DNA from: Paenibacillus harenae DSM 16969
GTDB lineage: Bacteria > Bacillota > Bacilli > Paenibacillales > Paenibacillaceae
Reading direction: 5' to 3'
DNA: 64,000 bases
NCBI RefSeq assembly: GCF_000422465.1
Contig: NZ_AULV01000018.1
Coordinates: forward strand, 62,001-126,000
The notes below the pieces were generated by a model that was given only the letters and a program-made list of their open reading frames with translations, did no database searches and had not been told where the DNA came from. Positions 16,478 through 25,279 of this stretch are shown here, piece by piece (positions within the stretch are counted from its first letter, which is position 1; each line of letters begins with the position of its first letter). The translations under genes were made by a program, and so were the position numbers.

Positions 16478-16504
16478 CCCCAACCGCAAGAGGTTGGGGT
16501 TTTT
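16478..16504 (+). terminator. Terminator of the original ssrA gene
   Basis: The stem CCCCAACC/GGTTGGGG has a six-base loop and five T. It lies ten bases after the tmRNA CCA end, where a tmRNA terminator is expected. Confidence 0.8.
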
Positions 16505-16664
16505 GCTTTTTATAGAAGAATTCCTTCTCTAATGACTGGTACTGAGGGTTTGCTTACAGAATCTAATCTAGCATGGTATATTAGACGTACATAACTATTA
16601 AAAGTTGGTCGATCATGGCGTCATCTTACGGGGGAAGATACCAACGTTGCTCTTGCGCCTTTCA

Positions 16665-17102
16665 TTATTGGAGTGAGTTCCAAATTTCCTTATAGTGCGG
16701 ACTATGGATTAAGCCGATGATGTTTCCGAAAGGATCCACTACAGATGCGGTAATCCAGTCAATTCCACGCTCTGTAATCGGTTCATACACGATGGCTCCT
16801 AATCCTGTCAGTTTGTCCAGCATGCCGGAGACATCATCCGTATGCCAGTACAGGATTGCTCCTCCATTCCCAATTGAACTGGCTGCTTTGGGCATGTATT
16901 TTTTATCGATAATGCCGATTTCGTGTTGGAAGTCTCCGATTCTATACTCGATGTAAGCAGGATTCTCGGGATCGGGGCGTTGGAAATAAGGCTCCATATC
17001 AAAAATCTTCGTATACCACTCTCTGGCGACCCTGACGTCCTCAGCCCAGAAACTCACATTTGCCATGCCGCGTAATTTTGGTGTGTGTAACATTCTTACC
17101 AT
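16665..17102 (-). CDS. VOC (glyoxalase/bleomycin-resistance) family protein
   Basis: A 145-residue vicinal-oxygen-chelate protein with two beta-alpha-beta-beta-beta halves: MANVSFWAEDVRVAREWYTKIFDMEPYF begins the first and GGAILYWHTDDVSGMLDKLTGLGAIVYEP the second. VVDPFGNIIGLIHSP closes the fold, as in most single-domain VOC proteins. These bind small molecules or catalyse metal-dependent reactions; the substrate cannot be told. It is divergent from an AraC-type regulator with a 48-base gap, so that regulator may control it. Confidence 0.75.
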   Translation of the reverse strand: MVRMLHTPKLRGMANVSFWAEDVRVAREWYTKIFDMEPYFQRPDPENPAYIEYRIGDFQHEIGIIDKKYMPKAASSIGNGGAILYWHTDDVSGMLDKLTGLGAIVYEPITERGIDWITASVVDPFGNIIGLIHSPHYKEIWNSLQ

Positions 17103-17150
17103 TCTCCTTTTATTGTTGGATTGTTATAATTTCTTGAATAATGGCAGGTG

Positions 17151-17987
17151 ATGATCGTGAGAAATGGATTAAAAAAATCCGCAACCATCTATAAACCTGA
17201 AGGGCACTTGGATCCTGCCGGCTTCCAGCGCAATATTCTCTTTGAAACTTACTTGCCGCCTGACAACCTGCAATCTTTCATTCATCATTTTTGGACCATC
17301 AGCTGGAATAGAGCGACTGGGCAACCCTATACTTCTGAGCAAGTCATGCACCGCCCCTATGTCGACGTATACATGTCCAAGCAAGAATCGGGCATCCAAT
17401 GTTCCTTCCGGGACAGACGTGATTACGAGGCGGTCGACAACGGCAGAATTATCGGTGCTCGATTTCTGCCTGGTGCGTTTCGCACTATATGGCGTGGAAC
17501 GATGGCAGGCTTGCACAATCAAACGATTTCTTTGCAACTCGTTTTTGCCGAGGCGGATCAGTCATTCATTGAAGACACGCTTTCCTTAGAAGACGATGAA
17601 GCGGTCGGCGTTCTTGCTGACCTCATTCAAGCCCACAATCCGCAATATGACCCGAACATAGGGATCATTAACAAAATCATAGATGCGATCGAGACTGACG
17701 ACCTGCAGACCGTTAGTGATATTGCAGAATGGTTCGGTAAAAGCGAACGGTGGCTACAGCAACTTTTTCAGGAATACGTCGGAATTGGCATCAAGTGGCA
17801 GCTCCAAAGGAATAAGTTGCTGAGAGCAGCGAAATGTATCCGTGACAACGACAATACGGATTGGGCCGATCTGGCCTACGATATGGGATACAGCAGCCAG
17901 CAACACTTCATTACGGACTTCAAACGCGTGCTAGGCAAAACGCCGTTGCAATATAAGAAAGAACTGAGCATCCATTCACAAAAATAG
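17151..17987 (+). CDS. AraC-family regulator with DUF6597 sensor
   Basis: A 278-residue transcription regulator. The N-terminal half (YLPPDNLQSFIHHFWTISW through GRIIGARFLPGAFRTIW) resembles the DUF6597 domain common in Paenibacillaceae regulators. The C-terminal half has the two AraC helix-turn-helix motifs, ending in DWADLAYDMGYSSQQHFITDFKRVLGKTPLQYKKE. The start is uncertain because GTG, ATG and a later GTG sit within ten bases of each other near a weak AGGTG. It faces the VOC gene and probably regulates it. Confidence 0.75.
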   Translation: MIVRNGLKKSATIYKPEGHLDPAGFQRNILFETYLPPDNLQSFIHHFWTISWNRATGQPYTSEQVMHRPYVDVYMSKQESGIQCSFRDRRDYEAVDNGRIIGARFLPGAFRTIWRGTMAGLHNQTISLQLVFAEADQSFIEDTLSLEDDEAVGVLADLIQAHNPQYDPNIGIINKIIDAIETDDLQTVSDIAEWFGKSERWLQQLFQEYVGIGIKWQLQRNKLLRAAKCIRDNDNTDWADLAYDMGYSSQQHFITDFKRVLGKTPLQYKKELSIHSQK

Positions 17988-17991
17988 AATG

Positions 17992-18342
17992 TTAGGTGTT
18001 CGCTAAACGAATTTGCGCATAACCGTGTTCCTTCATCCTTCCGGTTTCCATTAATTTCTCTGCTTTATTCAGGTTGGCCATGGACCAAGAGCTCTTCGAC
18101 CGTCTCGGAGAATACCGCTGCAAGTAGTAATGCTGGTCGAAGGTCTTGCGATGACTATCGATCCAGCCGTAACAAAGAGCGACATCAAGAGCTTCTGAAA
18201 TGGTAATTGATATCATGCCGGCCCCTTTTTTGGCGATTCGAAGCCAAATCTCTTCTTGTTGATTATAATTGCGCTCAAGCCATGACTCCCACGTGGCAGG
18301 ATTGGAAAAATCGATGAATCCTAATGGATTGGGCGTTCCCAT
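17992..18342 (-). pseudogene. YdeI/OmpD-associated family gene, C-terminally truncated
   Basis: A 116-residue frame matching the N-terminal half of YdeI-type proteins: VALCYGWIDSHRKTFDQHYYLQRYSPRRSKSSWSMANLNKAEKLMETGRM is the family's signature region. Family members are usually near 190 residues, so roughly the last 70 are missing. The frame ends five bases from the convergent AraC stop, which suggests that a rearrangement removed the 3' part. A functional short form cannot be excluded. Confidence 0.6.
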
Positions 18343-18703
18343 CTAATATCCCTCCCAAAAATTTGACTTCCATTTGTCTTTCTTGATCTTATTTTATCAA
18401 CAAGAATCAGAGCCGTATTACAAAAAAACGCAGAACCAATATTGAGATTGATGAAGAGACTCTATCCCTTATAAAGAGTTCTCGCATGAAAGTGGATGCG
18501 ATTCCTTGTGCGCTCATTCTCCTGGAGAGAAACTTTGAAACAGTACGCTGGCAGGTTGCATCGCTCACATGTGAATAAAAAAAGTCAGGATATATGATTA
18601 CACCTTGAGATGCTGCGATAAGGCAGGCGCTGAAAAAAACTTCTGTAGATTAGATTTCATGTAAATAGGGGAATTTATACTCGCCGCTTAATCATGTTTG
18701 TGC
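18343..18703. other. Non-coding stretch upstream of fructose control region
   Basis: No frame with coding character, no tRNA-like fold and no clear hairpin with a T tail was found here. The AT content rises toward the promoter. Confidence 0.4.
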
Positions 18704-18800
18704 TCATATATGAATGAAATTCTAAATGAAACCGCTTTACAATTCCTAAATGAGCATATATAATCATAAATAAGAACAAATAGTCATACATGAGCAAGAA
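18704..18800 (+). promoter_or_regulatory. Phased operator array of the fructose operon
   Basis: Four copies of a 17-base element, TCnTAnATnAGnAnnAA: 18704 (TCATATATGAATGAAAT), 18744 (TCCTAAATGAGCATATA), 18764 (TCATAAATAAGAACAAA) and 18784 (TCATACATGAGCAAGAA). The last three are spaced exactly 20 bases and the first lies 40 bases before them, so all share one helical face. They straddle the promoter and are the likely sites of the DeoR-type regulator encoded next. Confidence 0.65.
18736..18764 (+). promoter_or_regulatory. Fructose operon promoter
   Basis: TTTACA and TATAAT with 17-base spacing, the -10 covered by one operator copy and the start-site region by the next. Confidence 0.75.
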
Positions 18801-18850
18801 TAGGATAAATTTATTCGCAAATGGGCATCAAGGAAAGAGGTGTAACACAC

Positions 18851-19630
18851 ATGCTGTTTGAAGAAGAGCGAAAGCGGAAGATCGTTGAATATATACAGAG
18901 CCATGGCAGAGCGTTAGTGCCCGAGCTTGCGGACCGTTTTCAAGTTTCTGAATCAACGGTGCGCAGGGATTTAAGGGAATTGGAAGAAGCCAAGCTGCTT
19001 CGCAGAACCCATGGCGGCGCGGTCTTGCTCCAACAAGATAGCGCGGAGCCCTCATTTGTGGAAAAAGAAGACCGCTACCGCCTTCAGAAGGAAGGAGTCG
19101 CACAGAAAGCTTTGTCCTTTATTGAGGAAGGGGATACGATTTTTCTGGACTCGGGAACAACGACGTATTTTATGGCCAAACATTTGAGAAATTTTCAGAA
19201 ATTATCCGTGGTCACAAATTCGAACATGATCGCGCAGGAGCTCAATCAATTGAAGGATCTTGATTTGCTTCTTACCGGCGGAACCTTGCGTTATGAAACG
19301 CAGGCGATGGTTGGTCCGATTGCGGATCGCGCGATTGATTCCATTCGTGTCGATAAGCTGTTTCTGGCCATTAACGGTATTGACCCGGACGGCGGACTTA
19401 CAACGCCAAACCTGACAGAGGCGGAAACGAAACGGCGAATGATTCAATCTGCCAAACAAGTCATACTAGTAACGGATCACAGCAAATTCGGGAAGGTATC
19501 GTTTGCTAAGGTTGCCGAGTTATCGGACATTCATCATTGCATCGTCGATGACGAGTTACCGGCACAAGCGGTTAGAGCGATGGAAGCAGAAGGAATAAAA
19601 GTAACAGTGGTAAGGAGATTGGAACAATGA
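18851..19630 (+). CDS. fruR: DeoR-family fructose operon repressor
   Basis: A 259-residue DeoR-type regulator. The N-terminal HTH (IVEYIQSHGRALVPELADRFQVSESTVRRDLRELEEAKLLRRTHGGAVL) is the family signature, followed by a sugar-phosphate-sensing domain with DSGTTTYFMAKHL and LTGGTLRYETQAMVGP. In relatives the ligand is fructose-1-phosphate, which releases DNA; here that is inferred from the operon. The ATG behind GAGGTG was preferred to one ten codons upstream. It is the first gene of the operon and overlaps fruK by four bases. Confidence 0.88.
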   Translation: MLFEEERKRKIVEYIQSHGRALVPELADRFQVSESTVRRDLRELEEAKLLRRTHGGAVLLQQDSAEPSFVEKEDRYRLQKEGVAQKALSFIEEGDTIFLDSGTTTYFMAKHLRNFQKLSVVTNSNMIAQELNQLKDLDLLLTGGTLRYETQAMVGPIADRAIDSIRVDKLFLAINGIDPDGGLTTPNLTEAETKRRMIQSAKQVILVTDHSKFGKVSFAKVAELSDIHHCIVDDELPAQAVRAMEAEGIKVTVVRRLEQ

Positions 19631-20574
19631 ATACCATCCAAACGGTAACCTTAAATCCCGCTGTAGACAAAACCGTGACGGTGGAAAATTTTTCATTCGG
19701 CGAATTGAATCGCATAAAGACCATCAGAACGGATGCGGGCGGCAAAGGCATAAATGTCGCGAAGGTTTTGCAGCGGTTTTCGGTACCTGTCAAAGCGCTC
19801 GGTTTTCAAGCGGGACATGAAGGAAAAGTTATTTTGGAGAAGCTTCGCGAGCAAGGTATCTCTTCATATCTGATAGAGGCGGAAGGAGAAACCCGCACCA
19901 ACTTGAAGGTGGTGGATGAGCGGACCAAGCAAACGACGGAATTGAATGAAGCCGGCTTCTCGCCAAGCGAGGCGCTGCTGGAGGAATTCGTTGAACGCTT
20001 CGAGTCGAGCCTTAGCGAAGCATCGCTTGTTGTTCTAGGAGGAAGCTTGCCTCCGGGTACGCCGGTTGATTATTACCGGAGGCTGATTGAACTGGCAAAC
20101 CGCAAGGGAGTCCGAACCATTCTGGATGCTGACGGGGAAGCTCTAGCGCGGGGAATTGAGGCGGTGCCGTTTGCTTTGAAGCCGAACATTCATGAACTGG
20201 AAGCCTTGTTTGGTACAACGTTCACGACGGACGAGCAAATCGTATCTGCAGCGCAACAGCTGATCCGCAAAGGAATTTCCTATGTCATGGTGTCCATGGG
20301 AGGCGAGGGATCCATTCTCGTCAGCGAACGGGAAGCGATTCGCGCCAAGCCGTTTCCGATCACCCCTTTGAGTACGGTAGGTGCGGGGGATTCCATGGTA
20401 GCCGCAATGGCATATAGCTTCGTGCAAGGCAAGTCTCTCGAAGATATGGCAAGGTGGACTTCAGCGGCAGGGACCGTCACCGCTTCCAAGTCCGGAACAG
20501 AGGTTTGTACGCTTGACGAGGTGCAGGATAAGTTGAAACTTGTCGATATTTTCCGATTAATAATCGAAGTATAA
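19627..20574 (+). CDS. fruK: 1-phosphofructokinase
   Basis: A 315-residue PfkB/ribokinase-family enzyme that phosphorylates fructose-1-phosphate to fructose-1,6-bisphosphate. Visible: TVTLNPAVDKTVTV at the N-terminus, DAGGKGINVAKVL (substrate binding), LGGSLPPGTP and the C-terminal STVGAGDSMVAAM with the catalytic Asp. Length is normal. The start overlaps the fruR stop (ATGA), so translation is coupled. It converts the product of the EII genes downstream into a glycolytic intermediate. Confidence 0.93.
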   Translation: MNTIQTVTLNPAVDKTVTVENFSFGELNRIKTIRTDAGGKGINVAKVLQRFSVPVKALGFQAGHEGKVILEKLREQGISSYLIEAEGETRTNLKVVDERTKQTTELNEAGFSPSEALLEEFVERFESSLSEASLVVLGGSLPPGTPVDYYRRLIELANRKGVRTILDADGEALARGIEAVPFALKPNIHELEALFGTTFTTDEQIVSAAQQLIRKGISYVMVSMGGEGSILVSEREAIRAKPFPITPLSTVGAGDSMVAAMAYSFVQGKSLEDMARWTSAAGTVTASKSGTEVCTLDEVQDKLKLVDIFRLIIEV

Positions 20575-20594
20575 ACAATCAGGAGGGGAAAATA

Positions 20595-21977
20595 ATGAAG
20601 AAAATTATTGCGGTCACTGCTTGTCCGACCGGCGTCGCGCACACTTACATGGCTGCGGAATCACTTGTGAAAGCGGCAAAGGATAAACAAATCGAGCTGA
20701 AGGTCGAAACCCGCGGCGCGGTTGGCGTTGAAAATGAGATCACGGAACAGGAAATCGCTGAAGCTCATGCTGTCATCATTGCGGCAGATACGGATGTTCT
20801 GGAATCCCGCTTTCAAGGAAAGCCGGTCGTAAAGGTTCGTGTTGCCCAGGCGATCAAGGACCCTAAAGGATTGATTGATCAAGCGTTAAATATGCAGGCT
20901 TCTGACCCAACCGATTATCTGAAGCAAGTAAATAAATCCAAAGCGGAGCGCAGTTCAGCGCGGACCGGCCCATATAAGCACCTTATGACCGGCGTTTCGG
21001 CTATGCTGCCGCTAGTTATCGCGGGAGGATTGCTGATTGCGATTTCATTCATGTTCGGATACGATGCTTTTAAAGTAGAAGGATCGTTGCCTGACGCTTT
21101 GATGAGAATTGGCAATGGAGCCGCTTTCGCGCTTATGGTTCCTATCCTTGCCGGCTTCATCGCCTTCTCTATTGCTGAGAAGCCAGGGCTGGCGCCGGGA
21201 TTGGTCGGAGGCATGTTGGCTTCCCAAATAGGCGCGGGCTTTATCGGCGGTATCGCGGCCGGTTTTCTTGCAGGTTACTTGGCTAAATGGTTGAAAAATA
21301 CGATAAAACTGCCTAGAAACCTGGAAGGCCTGAAGCCAATTCTATTGATCCCGTTAATTGCGACAGCGATTACAGGCTTGCTCATGGTATTTGTGATCGG
21401 GGAACCCGTAAAATTTATTATGGACAGCTTGACGGAGTGGTTAAAATCGCTTGGTACTACAAATGCTATTCTGCTTGGATTGCTGCTTGGCGCGATGATG
21501 GCCTTCGATATGGGCGGTCCGGTCAACAAAGCGGCGTATACATTTGCGGTAGGGCTTCTGGCAAGCAATCAGTTTGGCCCAATGGCAGCGGTTATGGCAG
21601 CGGGAATGACGCCTCCGCTTGGTTTGTGGCTAGCAACTCTGCTAGCACCGAAGAAATTCACGCAGGAGGAAAGAGATGGCGGAAAATCAGCTGCCGTTCT
21701 AGGAATTTCCTTCATCACGGAGGGAGCGATTCCTTTTGCTGCAAGTGATCCATTCCGCGTCATCCCGTCTATTATGGTTGGTTCGGCCGTAACAGGAGCT
21801 TTATCTATGGTCTTTGGTGCGACGCTTAGGGCGCCGCACGGCGGAATCTTCGTAGTGTGGCTAGTCAATCCAATATGGTTGTACGCATTGGCTATCATAA
21901 TCGGAACCGTCGTGACCGCGTTGATGCTTACCATTTTGAAAAAACCAGTGAAACAAGAATTAGCAGGAGGGGTTTAA
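20595..21977 (+). CDS. fruA: Fructose PTS enzyme IIBC
   Basis: A 460-residue fructose permease. EIIB occupies residues 1-100 with the phosphorylated Cys in VTACPTGVAHTYMAAE. EIIC (about 125-450) has around ten membrane segments and the conserved GAMMAFDMGGPVNKAAY and FITEGAIPFAASDP motifs. The EIIA domain often fused in Bacillales fructose permeases is absent here and encoded by the next gene. It imports fructose with phosphorylation to fructose-1-phosphate. Start behind AGGAGGGG. Confidence 0.92.
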   Translation: MKKIIAVTACPTGVAHTYMAAESLVKAAKDKQIELKVETRGAVGVENEITEQEIAEAHAVIIAADTDVLESRFQGKPVVKVRVAQAIKDPKGLIDQALNMQASDPTDYLKQVNKSKAERSSARTGPYKHLMTGVSAMLPLVIAGGLLIAISFMFGYDAFKVEGSLPDALMRIGNGAAFALMVPILAGFIAFSIAEKPGLAPGLVGGMLASQIGAGFIGGIAAGFLAGYLAKWLKNTIKLPRNLEGLKPILLIPLIATAITGLLMVFVIGEPVKFIMDSLTEWLKSLGTTNAILLGLLLGAMMAFDMGGPVNKAAYTFAVGLLASNQFGPMAAVMAAGMTPPLGLWLATLLAPKKFTQEERDGGKSAAVLGISFITEGAIPFAASDPFRVIPSIMVGSAVTGALSMVFGATLRAPHGGIFVVWLVNPIWLYALAIIIGTVVTALMLTILKKPVKQELAGGV

Positions 21978-21978
21978 T

Positions 21979-22431
21979 ATGAACGTAAGCGAACTGCTTA
22001 ACAAACAATCGATCCTAATTCCTTTGGAAATTTCGGATAAAACGGAATGCATGCAGGCCATGGTGGACGCGTTAGCGCTATCCGGCTGCGTTACCGATAA
22101 GTCGGCCTACCTTGAAGCAGTCATGAACCGCGAGAAGACGGGCTCTACCGGCATCGGCTTTGGAGTCGCTATTCCGCATGGAAAATCCGCAGGCGTAAGC
22201 AAGCCAGGCTTAGCTTTCGCGAAGCTGGCGAAGCAGACTGACTGGGATTCGCTTGATGGAGAGCCCGTTTCCGTCGTCTTTATGATCGCGGTGCCGGAGG
22301 CGGCGGCCGGCAATGAGCATCTGCAAATATTAATTGCAATATCACGCAAATTAATTGACGAGGATTTCCGCAATAAATTGTTCGCTGTGCAGGATTCAGA
22401 GGAATTGATCGGCTTGCTGCAAACCATATAG
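21979..22431 (+). CDS. Fructose PTS enzyme IIA
   Basis: A 150-residue EIIA of the fructose/mannitol class, which passes phosphate from HPr to the EIIB Cys. The phosphorylated His lies in GFGVAIPHGKS, and LQILIAISRKLIDEDFRNKL matches the family C-terminus. One base separates it from the EIIBC stop, with AGGAGGGG inside that gene. A separate EIIA beside EIIBC differs from the fused B. subtilis arrangement. Confidence 0.9.
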   Translation: MNVSELLNKQSILIPLEISDKTECMQAMVDALALSGCVTDKSAYLEAVMNREKTGSTGIGFGVAIPHGKSAGVSKPGLAFAKLAKQTDWDSLDGEPVSVVFMIAVPEAAAGNEHLQILIAISRKLIDEDFRNKLFAVQDSEELIGLLQTI

Positions 22432-22456
22432 AAGAAGGAAATGGAGAGAAACTCAT

Positions 22457-22729
22457 ATGTTGAATAAAGAAGTGACCATTCGCAATGCAACGGGCTTTCA
22501 TATACGGCCGGCGCAATTGTTTACGGAGCAGGCGGCAAAGTTTCAATCGCAAGTAAACATTTTGGTTAAAGATCAAGGTGTGAAAGTGGACGGCAAAAGT
22601 ATTTTGGGACTCATGACGCTCGGACTTGCGCTAGGAAGTGTCATTGAGATTTCCGCCGATGGCCCTGATGAAGAGAAAGCGTTGGAATCGCTTGTACAGC
22701 TGGTTGAAGGCGGATTTGGAGAAGTATAA
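22457..22729 (+). CDS. HPr-like phosphocarrier, fructose operon
   Basis: A 90-residue HPr protein. The active His is in NATGFHIRPAQLF, and a Ser at the regulatory position is kept in VDGKSILGLMTLGLALG, so HPr-kinase control is possible. It relays phosphate from Enzyme I to the EIIA encoded upstream. A dedicated copy here, next to Enzyme I, is in addition to the general ptsHI expected elsewhere in the genome, which is an inference. Confidence 0.88.
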   Translation: MLNKEVTIRNATGFHIRPAQLFTEQAAKFQSQVNILVKDQGVKVDGKSILGLMTLGLALGSVIEISADGPDEEKALESLVQLVEGGFGEV

Positions 22730-22763
22730 CAACAGCGTGAAAACGGAGAGGAGGCCCGGGTCT

Positions 22764-24488
22764 ATGTCACAGGAGTTGAACATTCAAGGCTTAGGGGTTT
22801 CAGAAGGCATTAAATTAGGAAAAGCGTTTGTCTATTCGCCTGTGCGTCTGGAGGATGTCAAGGATCAAAAAACTGACGCTCCGGACATGGAAGCGGGCTT
22901 GCTTCATACCGCAAAAGCGCATTGTTTAGCCGATTTGGATGCTTTAGTCGCGCGGGCGAATGACATTTTAGGGGAAGAGAAGGCGGTCATTCTAAAGGGC
23001 CAGGTCAGCATGCTGAATGATCCTTCTTTTTTCCCGCCCATGGAGAAATTGATTCATAACGATAAGTGGACGGCGGAAACGGCAGTCCGAATGATTACGA
23101 CACAGACGGCCAGCATATTCGAAAGCATGCCGAGTGAATACATGCGGGAACGGGCTGCGGATGTTCGGGATGTGGGCAGCAGGCTGTTGATGTATGTACG
23201 AGGACGGCAAGGCAGCCAGTTATCCGATATTCAGGAAGAAGTCATTATCGTCGCAGATGACCTATCCCCGTCCGATACGGTTCAATTGGATAAGCAGTTC
23301 GTACTTGGTTTTGTTACCCGTATTGGCGGCAAAACCTCGCATACGGCTATCTTGGCCAATTCATTAGGTATCGCGGCCATTCTGGGAGCGGGAAGCGGCA
23401 TTGAACAAATTAAAGATGGCGATTTACTCGCGATTGATGGAGCTACCGGCGTTTGCATCGTGAATCCCGATGCCAAGACGATTGAGGATATGCGTGAGAA
23501 GATGCGGTTTCAAGAGGAATCCCGCCAACAATTGTTGGCTTATGCGGATAAAGCAGCGGTTACTGTAGACGGCTTTAAGGTCGAAATCGCAGCTAATATC
23601 GGAACGCCCGAAGAGGCTCTCGGCCTGCTGGGAACAGGAGCGGAGGCAGTCGGTTTATACCGTACGGAGTTTTTGTTCATGAGCCGCAGCAGCATGCCGG
23701 ATGAAGAAACACAATTTCAGGCATACAAATCGGCGGCAGAAGCCATGCAGGGACGTCCCGTCATTATCCGGACGCTCGACATCGGCGGCGATAAAGAGCT
23801 GCCTTATTTGGAGCTTCCTCATGAGTTGAACCCTTTTCTAGGTTATCGCGCTATTCGATTGTGTCTGGATCGTCCGAACTTGCTGGTAACTCAGCTGCGG
23901 GCTATTCTGCGGGCTAGTGCTTACGGCAATCTCAAAGTGATGTTTCCGATGATTTCAGGCCTTGAAGAGTGGAGAAAAGCGAAGGGCATTTTCGAGGAAG
24001 TCCGTGAACAGCTTCGCCTTGAGAACATCCCGATGGCGGAGAAGATTGAAGTCGGCGTCATGATTGAAATACCGTCCGCGGCGCTTCAAGCCGACCGTTT
24101 TGCCAAAGAAGTCGATTTCTTCAGCATAGGCACGAATGATTTGGTCCAATATACGCTTGCCGTGGATCGAATGAACGAGAAGGTGTCTTATCTGTATGAC
24201 TATTTCCACCCTGCGGTCATCCGGCTCATTAAACAAGTCATAGATGCTTCCGACCGTCACGGCAAATGGACAGGTATGTGCGGAAGCATGGCGGGAGATC
24301 CATTGGCAGCGCCATTATTAATGGGCTTAGGGCTGCATGAGTGGAGCATGTCTCCGTCCGCCATCCAAAAGATAAAGCGCCAAATTATTAATTTGAACCG
24401 CAGTGATTGCCAGGAGCTTGCCGAGAGAATCTTGGATATGGATACGCCGGCAGAGGTTCGGGCAGCTTTAGAGGCTTCTCAAGCTTAA
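22764..24488 (+). CDS. ptsI: PTS Enzyme I (PEP-protein phosphotransferase)
   Basis: A 574-residue Enzyme I that takes phosphate from PEP and passes it to HPr. Seen: the phosphorylated His in GGKTSHTAILANSLGIAAILG (about residue 195), the PEP-binding region with GLYRTEFLFM, DIGGDKELPYLELPHELNPFLGYRAIRLCL, VMIEIPSAALQADRF, FFSIGTNDLVQYTLAVDR and the C-terminal MCGSMAGDP with the catalytic Cys. Full length. The ATG behind GAGAGGAGG was chosen; a longer in-frame extension overlaps the HPr gene. Last gene of the operon. Confidence 0.92.
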   Translation: MSQELNIQGLGVSEGIKLGKAFVYSPVRLEDVKDQKTDAPDMEAGLLHTAKAHCLADLDALVARANDILGEEKAVILKGQVSMLNDPSFFPPMEKLIHNDKWTAETAVRMITTQTASIFESMPSEYMRERAADVRDVGSRLLMYVRGRQGSQLSDIQEEVIIVADDLSPSDTVQLDKQFVLGFVTRIGGKTSHTAILANSLGIAAILGAGSGIEQIKDGDLLAIDGATGVCIVNPDAKTIEDMREKMRFQEESRQQLLAYADKAAVTVDGFKVEIAANIGTPEEALGLLGTGAEAVGLYRTEFLFMSRSSMPDEETQFQAYKSAAEAMQGRPVIIRTLDIGGDKELPYLELPHELNPFLGYRAIRLCLDRPNLLVTQLRAILRASAYGNLKVMFPMISGLEEWRKAKGIFEEVREQLRLENIPMAEKIEVGVMIEIPSAALQADRFAKEVDFFSIGTNDLVQYTLAVDRMNEKVSYLYDYFHPAVIRLIKQVIDASDRHGKWTGMCGSMAGDPLAAPLLMGLGLHEWSMSPSAIQKIKRQIINLNRSDCQELAERILDMDTPAEVRAALEASQA

Positions 24489-24537
24489 CTGTAATGCGGA
24501 TTATTGCTTTGCTCAGCCATTGTTCGTCCTTAAGAGA

Positions 24538-24568
24538 AACCTGACCGGAAAGGGTCAGGTTTTTTTGT
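24538..24568 (+). terminator. Fructose operon terminator
   Basis: The stem CCTGACC/GGTCAGG with a short purine loop and eight T closes the operon. Confidence 0.85.
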
Positions 24569-24756
24569 TTGTGCGCCCAGCATGGGTAACCATCTCTAGG
24601 GTGACCCATCCTTGAGTTGGCGTTTAGCCCTTCCGTTTTATAACGGATACCATGTAGTCTCAGCCCCGAATGGTCTTATTTAGCTATTGCCTGACTCTAG
24701 TACGACTAGCTAGTATTGAGATAGATAATTTAAAGGTAAGAAAGAAGGGTGATTGA

Positions 24757-25279
24757 ATGAAGCTTAGCCAGATTGAGAATATCTTAGATCCGATTATTCT
24801 TGAGCGAGGGGAAGGATATCGAGAAAACGGTCATATCCTTTCCATTAATGAAATCAAGCCGCGGGTTTATCATGCTGAAGTTGAGGGCAGTGAGTTCTAC
24901 GATGTGGAGATTCAGCTTGGTTCACGCGGTGAAGTGATTTATACATTGTGCGACTGTCCTTACGATAAAGGTCCGATATGTAAGCATGCAGCAGCTGTTC
25001 TTTTGGAAATCAGGGACGATTTTTTCAGTAATAGCAAGGTCCAGTCTATACCTAAAAATCAGTCTGCTCCTAAAAAGACCGTAGCAGATCAATTGTCCAA
25101 GCTCAGTAAGGACGAGTTGATTACGCTGATTATCAATTTTTCCAATGAAATCGAGGAAGTAGAGCAAGCACTTTGTTTAAAAATTTATTGATGTCGACAA
25201 TAAAGAGGGTTTAAATCAATATAAAAAAATGATTCGTTCCTCTATCAAGCAAAATTCCGATCGTCATGGCTTTGTTACT
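24757..25279 (+). pseudogene. SWIM zinc-finger gene, frameshifted and truncated
   Basis: An open frame of 144 residues (to base 25191) has an N-terminal region and a SWIM motif, CDCPYDKGPICKH (C-x-C-x7-C-x-H), then a linker and a helix. It ends at LCLKIY. Removing one A from the run of five A before the stop restores FIDVDNKEGLNQYKKMIRSS and DRHGFVT, which look like the normal continuation of this family. The remaining several hundred residues are missing, replaced by the 3' end of the opposite hydrolase gene. So the gene has both a frameshift and a deletion. SWIM proteins bind DNA or partner proteins. Confidence 0.7.

Larger units (their letters stand above)
16358..16664. other. Prophage right junction, non-coding
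   Basis: About 95 bases of AT-rich phage-side DNA, then the tmRNA-derived core, its terminator, and 160 bases with no gene or signal that I can support. Confidence 0.5.
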
